The notes beneath the pieces were generated by a model, which did no database searches, was not told where the DNA came from, and saw nothing but the letters and a program-made list of their open reading frames with translations. From Thermoproteota archaeon (GTDB lineage Archaea > Thermoproteota > Thermoprotei_A > Sulfolobales > Ignicoccaceae), in the NCBI GenBank assembly GCA_013154085.1, contig JAADDE010000001.1, positions 1-64,000 of the forward strand: a stretch of 64,000 nucleotides of DNA. The letters are read 5' to 3'. The first letter of the stretch is position 1; each line of letters begins with the position of its first letter. Of this stretch, positions 29,130-36,837 are shown piece after piece. Made by a program: the position numbers and the translations under genes.

Positions 29130-29914
29130 GTCACACCCCTTACTACAACGCGGTCCTTAGATAATTTGGATACTTTGACTTCGTAAGCCACCGCCTTTGA
29201 AGGAGTTATCTTTAAATACGGAAATTCTGTAATGTCGAAGTTAATTCTATAGGAAGCTATGAAAATCAAATCTTCTAAGACAATATCAGCCACGTTGCCG
29301 TAGCGGTAGGGCACGCACGTCTTGTCCGGCTCGCTGCAGAACCCTGTCAGAGAGTACTCGTCCGCATCCCTGTCATACTCCGTTTTGGCAAAACCCTTTT
29401 TCTTGGCTATATTGTCGATATCCTTTATTTTCAATTTTTTCGCGTTATACATTATGGATATATCCGGAACCGGCTCATATATGCCTATGTCGAGGCAGAA
29501 AGAGCGTCCCACCACCACCGGCGAGATTATGCCGAAGACGCGCGGTTTTCCCGGTATGGTGGCATACAGCTGGGCCCTCAGCGCAATTTTCATCGTATCC
29601 ACATCGATGCTTGATGGCTCCGGAGGTATGCCGCAGTGGTAGTGCGCCACAATGAGATCGTCCGGCTGGAGGTCGTACGTCCTCACGTAGGTTGGGCCCT
29701 TATCGAGGGCCCTCATGTATCTGGCCCTTTCTACTTTTATTACTATGTCGTCCATAGTTCCGCTGAGCGCAACTACGTCTTCTGAGGCGTCCTTGCTCAG
29801 CATGTAGCATTTGTTCCTCACACCTATATCGAGTAACAGAGTGAATATCTCTGGGTTTATCATGGCCCTATGCACTGCCACCGTCGCAGAGTCCAACGTC
29901 CGTGCATAGCGCAA
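29084..29914 (-). CDS. JAB/JAMM-like (putative deubiquitinase/desampylase-type) protein
   Basis: HYHCGIPPEPSSIDVD fits H-x-H-x6-P-S-x2-D with canonical spacing. Alternative ATG at 29863 would remove the overlap with the upstream gene. Confidence 0.7.
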   Translation of the reverse strand: MRYARTLDSATVAVHRAMINPEIFTLLLDIGVRNKCYMLSKDASEDVVALSGTMDDIVIKVERARYMRALDKGPTYVRTYDLQPDDLIVAHYHCGIPPEPSSIDVDTMKIALRAQLYATIPGKPRVFGIISPVVVGRSFCLDIGIYEPVPDISIMYNAKKLKIKDIDNIAKKKGFAKTEYDRDADEYSLTGFCSEPDKTCVPYRYGNVADIVLEDLIFIASYRINFDITEFPYLKITPSKAVAYEVKVSKLSKDRVVVRGVTWSPLKGSPRGRQTT

Positions 29915-30596
29915 CGTCGAGCACCTCGAGTGGGTTCTTTTCCGTTGACCTTATGTAGTCCCAAGACTCAATGTGCATTATGCAGGCGTTTAGCTCAACC
30001 ATACGCCCGGCCTCCTCTAGGGCCGGGCTCAACTCGGGGAATTCTTTTGCTTTAAGTAAGAAAAAATCGCCTTTCAAGTTGTGAAAACAGCACTTGTGGT
30101 ACACTTTGGGCGATATAAATATCAGCGGCTCTGTCTTGGGGTAGCCCAAGCTCGGGAACACGAAGACCTTGTAGGTTCTTTTGGGACTGCAGTAGCCCCT
30201 CTTCGCACACGCCTTCTCCGTCCAGATGCCCAGCCCCGGGTCGTTCGCCAGCGGCCGGTACTTCTTCTGGAGCTCTGGGGAAGAGAAGTAGTGCTCTCGG
30301 AACGCTTCTATCGCGCTCTCCAGCGAGCCGTAGGGCTCCTCTATCGTCGCGTACCACGTATTGCCGTGGACTGCCACCAGGCTTCCGACGCTCTCGGACG
30401 AGTGCGTTATCTCGTACTCGACGCCGTCCGGCTTCTTTACGAATATTCTGATCCTTCTGGGGCTTATGCCCAGCTTCTCGGCCAGCTTTCCGCGGATGTC
30501 GTCCGGGGTCTCTCCGTAGTTCGCGAATATGTGGTATTCCGAAAGCTCCGGCTTCAGCATTACGACCAAGTGAATCTTTTCGGGCTCGCTCGACAA
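29868..30596 (-). CDS. Ubiquitin-like N-terminal domain plus E2/UBC-like domain protein (inferred)
   Basis: N-terminal IHLVVMLKP...GETPDDIRGKLAEKLGISPRRIRIFVKKPDG...SLVAVHG resembles a beta-grasp Ubl. GYPKTEPLIFISPKVYHKCCFHNLKGDFFLL resembles UBC YPxxPPxVxFxTxxYHPN...GxICL. Confidence 0.5.
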   Translation of the reverse strand: MSSEPEKIHLVVMLKPELSEYHIFANYGETPDDIRGKLAEKLGISPRRIRIFVKKPDGVEYEITHSSESVGSLVAVHGNTWYATIEEPYGSLESAIEAFREHYFSSPELQKKYRPLANDPGLGIWTEKACAKRGYCSPKRTYKVFVFPSLGYPKTEPLIFISPKVYHKCCFHNLKGDFFLLKAKEFPELSPALEEAGRMVELNACIMHIESWDYIRSTEKNPLEVLDVALCTDVGLCDGGSA

Positions 30597-30599
30597 GGC

Positions 30600-31043
30600 C
30601 TACCTTCTCCTCCTCATCTCCACTTCTGCTTCTATGGGTTCTATAACGGACTTCAAGCTCACCGCCAGATCCACGACGGGCTTTACTTCGTCCTCAGGGA
30701 GGCCGTATTTCTCGAGGAACTCCTCGCCGTCGGGCGTCAAACGGAGCTTGTTCTTGGCCGGGTTCCGCTCTAGGAGGCCCACGTAGAGCAAGTCCATTAT
30801 ATCTTGGTGGAGATCCTTGCTACCGACGACCTTGCCTATCTTCACGAACTGGTAGCCTAGGTCTACTCCCTTCTCCTTCATTTCGTACAGGAGGCGCGTG
30901 AGTCCCTTTTCAGAAATCTCGCCGAACTGCTTCACTATGTGCAGTATCATCTTCATGCTTCTACTTTTCTTGACGTCGTCAACCGTGATGACGTGTCTTG
31001 TTACGATCTTCAGCTCTTTCGTTTTCCCCCCGGACGCCGACAT
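30600..31043 (-). CDS. Winged-helix-like hypothetical protein
   Basis: Helix-rich segment with LLYVGLLERNPAKNKLRLTPDGEEFLEKYGL. 3 nt before the Ubl/E2-like gene. The track ORF starts at 31061. Confidence 0.55.
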   Translation of the reverse strand: MSASGGKTKELKIVTRHVITVDDVKKSRSMKMILHIVKQFGEISEKGLTRLLYEMKEKGVDLGYQFVKIGKVVGSKDLHQDIMDLLYVGLLERNPAKNKLRLTPDGEEFLEKYGLPEDEVKPVVDLAVSLKSVIEPIEAEVEMRRRR

Positions 31044-31788
31044 GTTCTCCCCCCTCGTCATCCTCCTCGGAGGATATTTTTGTAGTGGTCAACCTCTCCC
31101 AGAGCTCTGCCAGTGCCTCCTCGAGGGTCCTTCCGCTCAGCAGAAGCTGATAGAGCTCGAAGCGAAACAGCTCCTCGCCTTCCCTCGTTCCGTAGAACTC
31201 CAAGAACAGCCTCCTAACCTCTTCATAATCCACTCTTCTCGGCAACCTCTTCACCTCCAAGCTTACTCTGATAGGAGCTTCTGCCCCCGCAATAACAGAC
31301 GCCACGAGGTATGCTCCGCCCATCAAAGGATTTGCGAAGAATGTGCCTATGCCCCCTACGAAGAGCACCATCAGCGCCAGCGTGGGAGAAAGAGAGTACA
31401 GCAACAAGCTGGCCCAAGGAATGTAATTCATCAATGTTATTGGAGTTACAAGCAGACTGAATGCGGAGAGCGAAACGAGGGTAGCCACGAGCTTTCCGTT
31501 CCAGCGCACCTCTTGTTCAATGAGCTTTTCGACGGCTTCGCCTATCTTTTCTAAGTACGCCTTTTTCATGGCACTATCCTCCGTTTCTTCCAGCCTATCC
31601 AAGAGCTTCTCGACCTCGCTCCAGACCTCTCCCGAACGGAGCGTGCACGCTACGGGCTTGAGAGTGCTTGATATTTTTACTAGCAACTCCATGAGAATTG
31701 TATTATCTGGCGCGACCTCCCTCTTTGCCGCTTCCTTGAGAAGTTTCCGGAACTTGTCGTAAAAGCTCCTCTTAGGCTGGCACATCAC
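30979..31788 (-). CDS. Membrane protein with cytoplasmic helical regions
   Basis: Two or three hydrophobic segments (LVATLVSLSAFSLLVTPITLM; ASLLLYSLSPTLALMVLFVGGIGTFF). 3' end overlaps the next gene. Confidence 0.55.
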   Translation of the reverse strand: MMCQPKRSFYDKFRKLLKEAAKREVAPDNTILMELLVKISSTLKPVACTLRSGEVWSEVEKLLDRLEETEDSAMKKAYLEKIGEAVEKLIEQEVRWNGKLVATLVSLSAFSLLVTPITLMNYIPWASLLLYSLSPTLALMVLFVGGIGTFFANPLMGGAYLVASVIAGAEAPIRVSLEVKRLPRRVDYEEVRRLFLEFYGTREGEELFRFELYQLLLSGRTLEEALAELWERLTTTKISSEEDDEGGEHVGVRGENERAEDRNKTRHHG

Positions 31789-31815
31789 AGCACCGGTACC
31801 TAAGGGCCCCGCGCT

Positions 31816-33081
31816 CTAAGAGTCTAAGAATTTAGAGAGGAGCTCCCGATCGGTCATCAGGCGGGCAGCCTTTACTTTCCTCATGAGGCCCTTTTCATAT
31901 CCTCTGTAGAACGGACAGATGTAGCAGCCGAGCCTGTAGAAGCCCGACGGGTAGAGGGGGTTGGGGTACACTCCCTTGTGGAGCAAGTAGAGCTGAACCA
32001 TCATAGCGCTCCACAACTTTAATGGTGCCTTGAGGGTGCCGACGCCCTCCCAAGAACGCTCCTCCCAGCGGGAGGAGCGCGCGCTGGATTCCGCGTCCCT
32101 GTCCCCAACCACCACGAAGTCGGGCCTTGCCTCCCTTATTGCCTCCTCAAGCGCCTTGAGTTTGAGGCCCGTGCACCACCTCTCCTCTCTGCGCGGGAGC
32201 CCCCTAGACGCTATCTCTTCCTTAACCGGGGCCCTCTTGTACACCAGCTCAACTCCTAGGCGGCTTGCTAGGTCTTCCACGTACAGCTTGTTCAAGTGCA
32301 TGTCAACGCCGGTGTCTACGTAAACTGCAACTACTTCGTCGCAAGCCTCCTTTGCGATCAGCAGCGCAGCAGTGCTGTCCTTGCCGCCGCTCCAAGGGAC
32401 GACCGCCCTCTCGCAGGGCTTCAAGAACTTCACTGCGATTCTTTCCCATTCTTTTAAGAACGGCTCGCTCTTAACGAGGGAATCCTTAAGCCGGAATCCT
32501 ACCACATCGCCCAGAACGGTAGGCGTGGGCTCCGAAAGGTCTCCCAGCTCCATCATGGCCACTACCCTTCCTCCCGAATATATCTCGTGAAATCCCTTTG
32601 CCCTCTTGAACACCAGAAAGGCGTCGCTGGAGGCCTTCCCCAGCCCAAGCGTCTCCCACCAAAGTCCCCACGCCAAGAAGGGCTCTTCGGAGGGCCCCAC
32701 CTTGGCCGGAAAGACCTTCTTCAAGTACGGAACGTTCCCCTCCCAGGCCACCCAGCCGCGCGGCTGGGCCTTTGCCATCTCCAGCTCCCACCTCAAGTGG
32801 GAGAGGCGCGCGTTCCGGACCCGCGCCCTCGGAACTACGTGGACCACGACGTTGGGCGGGGTCGTCGAGCTCAGCTCGCCGGCGATCTCAGAATCCTCCC
32901 TGCCCAGCATGACAATGTTCATAGCGTTTGGATCGTAGACTTCTTTTATTTTGTCAAGTATATCAGCCTTGCGGGCTCCCTTCAGCGTGAGAACCTCCGC
33001 CCTCCACCAGGGGAGGGCTTGGGAGAGCATCGCCTTTACGGCGTCGGCGTCTTTCTTGCTACGCACGATTATTTTCAGCAT
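31816..33081 (-). CDS. PAPS-reductase-family PP-loop protein
   Basis: VVPWSGGKDSTAALLIA PP-loop, EERWCTGLKLKAL, GCYICPFYRGYEKG. Confidence 0.82.
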   Translation of the reverse strand: MLKIIVRSKKDADAVKAMLSQALPWWRAEVLTLKGARKADILDKIKEVYDPNAMNIVMLGREDSEIAGELSSTTPPNVVVHVVPRARVRNARLSHLRWELEMAKAQPRGWVAWEGNVPYLKKVFPAKVGPSEEPFLAWGLWWETLGLGKASSDAFLVFKRAKGFHEIYSGGRVVAMMELGDLSEPTPTVLGDVVGFRLKDSLVKSEPFLKEWERIAVKFLKPCERAVVPWSGGKDSTAALLIAKEACDEVVAVYVDTGVDMHLNKLYVEDLASRLGVELVYKRAPVKEEIASRGLPRREERWCTGLKLKALEEAIREARPDFVVVGDRDAESSARSSRWEERSWEGVGTLKAPLKLWSAMMVQLYLLHKGVYPNPLYPSGFYRLGCYICPFYRGYEKGLMRKVKAARLMTDRELLSKFLDS

Positions 33082-33182
33082 AAAGGTCTTCCGGCAGTGA
33101 CTGAGCACAACGGGTTTAATTAGCTAGGGGCCGGGGCAGAACGATATTTAGCTCTACCTTAGAGCAGAGGGCGGGCACTGCC

Positions 33183-34430
33183 ATGATCTACAACCCCTTC
33201 GGAGACACGGTCTGGGAGTTCCGCTCCCCGCGGAGCAAGTTCGGTCCGGGAAGCCTGAACGAGCTCAAGGTCGACTTGGAGAGGCTGAGGGTGAAGAAGC
33301 CGTTCCTCATAACCACTAAGGGATGGGTAAGGAGGGGCATAGTGGAGAGGCTGAAGGAGATACTGGGCTTTGATGTCCCGTACTGGGACGGCGTAGAGCC
33401 CGAGCCGTCAGCCGAGAGCGTGGAGGAGGCGGCGAAGGCCTTAAGGGAGAGCGGCGCGGACTCCGTAATAGCCATCGGCGGCGGCTCGGCGCTCGATACG
33501 GCGAAGATAGCTAACTTGCTTGCTACATACGGCGGAACGGTGAGGGACTACGTCGCGCCCCCCTACGGCAAGGGGAAGCCGGTGCCCGGACCGGTCAAGC
33601 CCATGATTGCCGTGCCCACTACTGCCGGCACCGGAAGCGAGGTGACCAGCGTCGCCGTTGTGACGCTTAAAGACGTCGGAGTTAAGGTCGGCATAAGCTC
33701 GGACTACTTGAGGCCGGACCTAGCGCTCTTGGATCCGGAGCTCACAATGACCGTCCCGCCGAAGGTTACCGCGGACACCGGCATGGACGCGCTAACGCAT
33801 GCGGTCGAAGCCTACATAGCTAAGCCCTACTGGGCCAGGGAGCGCCCGGAGGATCCGTCGAAGAGGCCGGTATACGTTGGCTCCTACACCGTGACCGAGG
33901 TGCTGGCAGAGAGGGCGATAGAGCTCATAGGAAAATACCTCCGGAGGGCAGTGTATCAAGGCACAACGGACCTCGAGGCGAGGGCCGGCATGCTCGTGGC
34001 CAGCTACCTAGCGGGTCTCGCGTTCGGCAACTCCGGCGTCGGGCTGGCCCACGCCGCTTCCTACCCGCTCGGCGGGAGGTACAAGGTCACTCACGGAGAG
34101 GCGGTGGGCATCCTCTTGCCGGCGGTGCTGGAGTTCAACGCGCCGGCGGACTACCGGAAGGCGCAGAGGGTGGGCGAGCTCCTCACCGGCACCAAGTGCC
34201 CGGAGAGGGATCCCGCTAAGTGCGCCGAGTGGGCGGCCAACGCCATAAGGGAGCTCCAGAGGGACATAAAGTTCACACCGGGGCTGGAAGCCGTCGGCGT
34301 GAAGGAGGAGGACTTGAGGATAATGGCTCAAGAGACGCTGAACCAGAAGAGGTTGCTGGCCACCAACCCGAGGCCGGTGAGCGCCGACGACGTGTATTGG
34401 GTGTATAAGAGGAGCATGAGGAACTACTGA
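33183..34430 (+). CDS. Iron-containing alcohol dehydrogenase
   Basis: IAIGGGSALDTAK, VPTTAGTGSEVTSVAVV, GMDALTHAVEAY, GLAHAASYPLGGRYKVTHGEA. Confidence 0.93.
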   Translation: MIYNPFGDTVWEFRSPRSKFGPGSLNELKVDLERLRVKKPFLITTKGWVRRGIVERLKEILGFDVPYWDGVEPEPSAESVEEAAKALRESGADSVIAIGGGSALDTAKIANLLATYGGTVRDYVAPPYGKGKPVPGPVKPMIAVPTTAGTGSEVTSVAVVTLKDVGVKVGISSDYLRPDLALLDPELTMTVPPKVTADTGMDALTHAVEAYIAKPYWARERPEDPSKRPVYVGSYTVTEVLAERAIELIGKYLRRAVYQGTTDLEARAGMLVASYLAGLAFGNSGVGLAHAASYPLGGRYKVTHGEAVGILLPAVLEFNAPADYRKAQRVGELLTGTKCPERDPAKCAEWAANAIRELQRDIKFTPGLEAVGVKEEDLRIMAQETLNQKRLLATNPRPVSADDVYWVYKRSMRNY

Positions 34431-34519
34431 GGGTCCGCCAGCCACCTTTTCGTCACGATCCTATCGGCTGTGCGCAACCTCTTCATCCCCGCCCGGCTGG
34501 AGGCGGTGGGTTAAACGGG

Positions 34520-35074
34520 GTGAGGCTGAGGGACCTAATAGACGGCCTCTCCTCGCTGGTGAGGACCGGGTGGATGCAACGCGGCGTGCCCCCCTCCTTG
34601 GGCGAAACCGTGGCTGAGCACTCCTTCGCGGCGGCCCTCATAGCGCTGGAGCTCGGATTGAGGCTGAGGGAGAAAGGGGTAGTGGTGAATCCCGAGAGGG
34701 CAGCGGCTATAGCGGTGGCTCACGACGCGCCGGAGGCTGTCGTGGGCGACCTCCCGAAGTGGACTGCCGGGAAGCTGGGCAGAAGGAAGGAGGAGCTGGA
34801 GCTGATGGCGATTGACGATATAAGAGAGATAAGGTTGCTCGACTACTCAAAGAGCTACATCGAAATGAGCGGGAGGGAGGCGGTACTCGCTAAAGTGGCC
34901 GAGGTGCTGGCTACGTTATGGAAGGCTGAGAAGTACCAAGATATGGGAATTTCGCGTGTGGCAGAGATTAGGCGTAGCATGGAGGACAGCTTAATGAAGC
35001 TCCTCAGCGAGCTGAGGCGCCGGGACCCCCCGCTGGCGGAGGCGCTAGAGGAGGCGCTGGGTGAGCTGGCTTGA
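34520..35074 (+). CDS. HD-domain phosphohydrolase (YfbR-like)
   Basis: VAEHSFAAALIALEL...AIAVAHDAPEAVVGDLPKWT. Confidence 0.88.
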   Translation: MRLRDLIDGLSSLVRTGWMQRGVPPSLGETVAEHSFAAALIALELGLRLREKGVVVNPERAAAIAVAHDAPEAVVGDLPKWTAGKLGRRKEELELMAIDDIREIRLLDYSKSYIEMSGREAVLAKVAEVLATLWKAEKYQDMGISRVAEIRRSMEDSLMKLLSELRRRDPPLAEALEEALGELA

Positions 35075-35220
35075 AGGTGTGCGAGCGCTGCGGCTTGAGG
35101 TATTTGAGCGACGAGTACAACTACTGTTTGGTCTGCGGCTCGCCCTTGGCCGATGAGCGGAGCCCCGCTCAGAGCGGTGAAGAGTTCAGCCTTGGGCGAG
35201 GCGCTTCTCGACGGCCTTGA
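35071..35220 (+). CDS. Small zinc-ribbon protein (49 aa), absent from the ORF track
   Basis: TTG start overlapping the HD gene stop (TTGA). Translation MKVCERCGLRYLSDEYNYCLVCGSPLADERSPAQSGEEFSLGRGASRRP has CxxC-x12-CxxC. Confidence 0.6.
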   Translation: MKVCERCGLRYLSDEYNYCLVCGSPLADERSPAQSGEEFSLGRGASRRP

Positions 35221-36124
35221 TGTCTTTGAGCAACGCGGATCCCAGCACCTTGTCGGGCGTGTCGTTGGTACCGTGATAGTAGCTCTTCATCAGTTCAACG
35301 GGCGTGCCGTATACGGCCAGCCTTTCCCTTCCGAAGGGCGAGTAGGCTTCGAGGTACTCCTCGTCGGCTATCCAGCCCGCGTGCCCCGTGCCCAAACAGT
35401 CAAGCACCACGACCTCTTCAACCCCGGCCAGCACCTCGGAGTAAGCTTTGGTCACGCTCTTGAAGGAGGGCAACCAGTACTCCTTCTCAATCATGTTTAT
35501 TTCTGAGAACCCGATGAAGATGAAGAGGAGCTCGTCTAGGTTGACGTAGGTGAGGAGGCGGAGCGCGGCCACGACGCCGCTCGAGTTGTCCACGGCTCCG
35601 GCCCAGAGGCTGTCGTAGTGCGCTACGACGGCGCGCTTGGGCTTGTCTAAGTTTCCGACCAGATAGGCCTCGCCGAATGTCTCGATAGTCCTTACCTTAA
35701 GTCTCCACTTAACCCTCTCCGACTCCTTCAAGCGCGCCGCGTCAGCTTCGCTGACGGCCAGTGCGGCCCCAGACGAGAAGCTCGGCGTCATTATCTCGGT
35801 CCCGCTACCGCTCACGTACGCGAGCGTCCCCTCGGGCGGGGCATCGAGGCCTATCTCAACCACCTTGGGAGGGCCCTCGTAGGAGCCGGAGCTCAAGCCC
35901 GCGGGGAGCGAGCGGATCTCCTCGCCGTCGGCCTCGAGGTACCAGCTCCAAGAGGGCGCGGCGACCGGGTAGACGAAGCGGGCGTACTCTAGGTTCATCG
36001 ACTCCAGCTCGTCGCGGAGCTTCTCAGCAAGGAGCTTCGTCTTCTCAACGTACTCATAATCAAAAATCGTAAATGAGCTGAGCTTGCTCAAGATCTCTCT
36101 CAGAGCCATTTCGATCCCAGCCAA
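35186..36124 (-). CDS. M28-family metallopeptidase-like protein
   Basis: AVVAHYDSLWAGAVDNSSGVVAALRLL; GFSEIN; VVLDCLG; YYHGTNDTPDKV. Confidence 0.82.
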   Translation of the reverse strand: MAGIEMALREILSKLSSFTIFDYEYVEKTKLLAEKLRDELESMNLEYARFVYPVAAPSWSWYLEADGEEIRSLPAGLSSGSYEGPPKVVEIGLDAPPEGTLAYVSGSGTEIMTPSFSSGAALAVSEADAARLKESERVKWRLKVRTIETFGEAYLVGNLDKPKRAVVAHYDSLWAGAVDNSSGVVAALRLLTYVNLDELLFIFIGFSEINMIEKEYWLPSFKSVTKAYSEVLAGVEEVVVLDCLGTGHAGWIADEEYLEAYSPFGRERLAVYGTPVELMKSYYHGTNDTPDKVLGSALLKDIKAVEKRLAQG

Positions 36125-36786
36125 GCGTGCAGGTTGCTCCTAACAACACTAACTACGCTCTCCACGCTCACCCCCTTGACCTCTGCGACCTTGACTGTGA
36201 GCTCTGGAATCAACGACGGCGAGAGCCTCAGTCCCCTATAGTTGTAAGGTCCGTCGCTCTCGGTGATGAGCCTGCTCAGAGGGGTTCTTTCCAGAACCCT
36301 GAGGTGCTTCCTCTGGATCTTTATGGCCGCGTTAATGCCGATGAAGTATCCCTGTCCGACGATTTCTTCTATTAGATCTAGAGGACCGTTGTACCAGTGG
36401 AAGTACGCTCTCCTAATGTCATGCCTCAAAAGGAGATCGAAGACGTCCCTCCAAGCGTCGAGGGCGTGCAGGTTCAGGGGCAGGTCGTACTCCCTTGCTA
36501 TGTCTAGAAAGTACTCAAAGAAGGTCCTCTGCTTTTCCCTGCTCCCCACAAACCGGTAGTCGAGGCCCACTTCCCCCAAGCAGTCGGCGCTCTCTGCCAT
36601 GTTCCCTATCCTCTTCAGCTCCCCTTCGGAGCTCTGAGGGACGCTCCAAGGATGGATGCCGATACACTTGATCGCGTCCAACTCCAACGTCCTCTCGGAG
36701 CTATCCAAGTCATCGGATACGGCCACCACGGTTATGCCTTCCGTCAGCATGGAGGGGTCCTCGTGCAAGTGGACGTGCGCGTCCAC
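36100..36786 (-). CDS. TatD-like metal-dependent hydrolase
   Basis: MDAHVHLHE, CLGEVGLDYRF, LPLNLHALDAW, ITESDGPYNYRG. Confidence 0.85.
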   Translation of the reverse strand: MDAHVHLHEDPSMLTEGITVVAVSDDLDSSERTLELDAIKCIGIHPWSVPQSSEGELKRIGNMAESADCLGEVGLDYRFVGSREKQRTFFEYFLDIAREYDLPLNLHALDAWRDVFDLLLRHDIRRAYFHWYNGPLDLIEEIVGQGYFIGINAAIKIQRKHLRVLERTPLSRLITESDGPYNYRGLRLSPSLIPELTVKVAEVKGVSVESVVSVVRSNLHAWLGSKWL

Positions 36787-36837
36787 GTAGTCCCTCCTAA
36801 TAGCCCCTCCCCCTCGTCGGGGGCTAGGGAAGAATTA

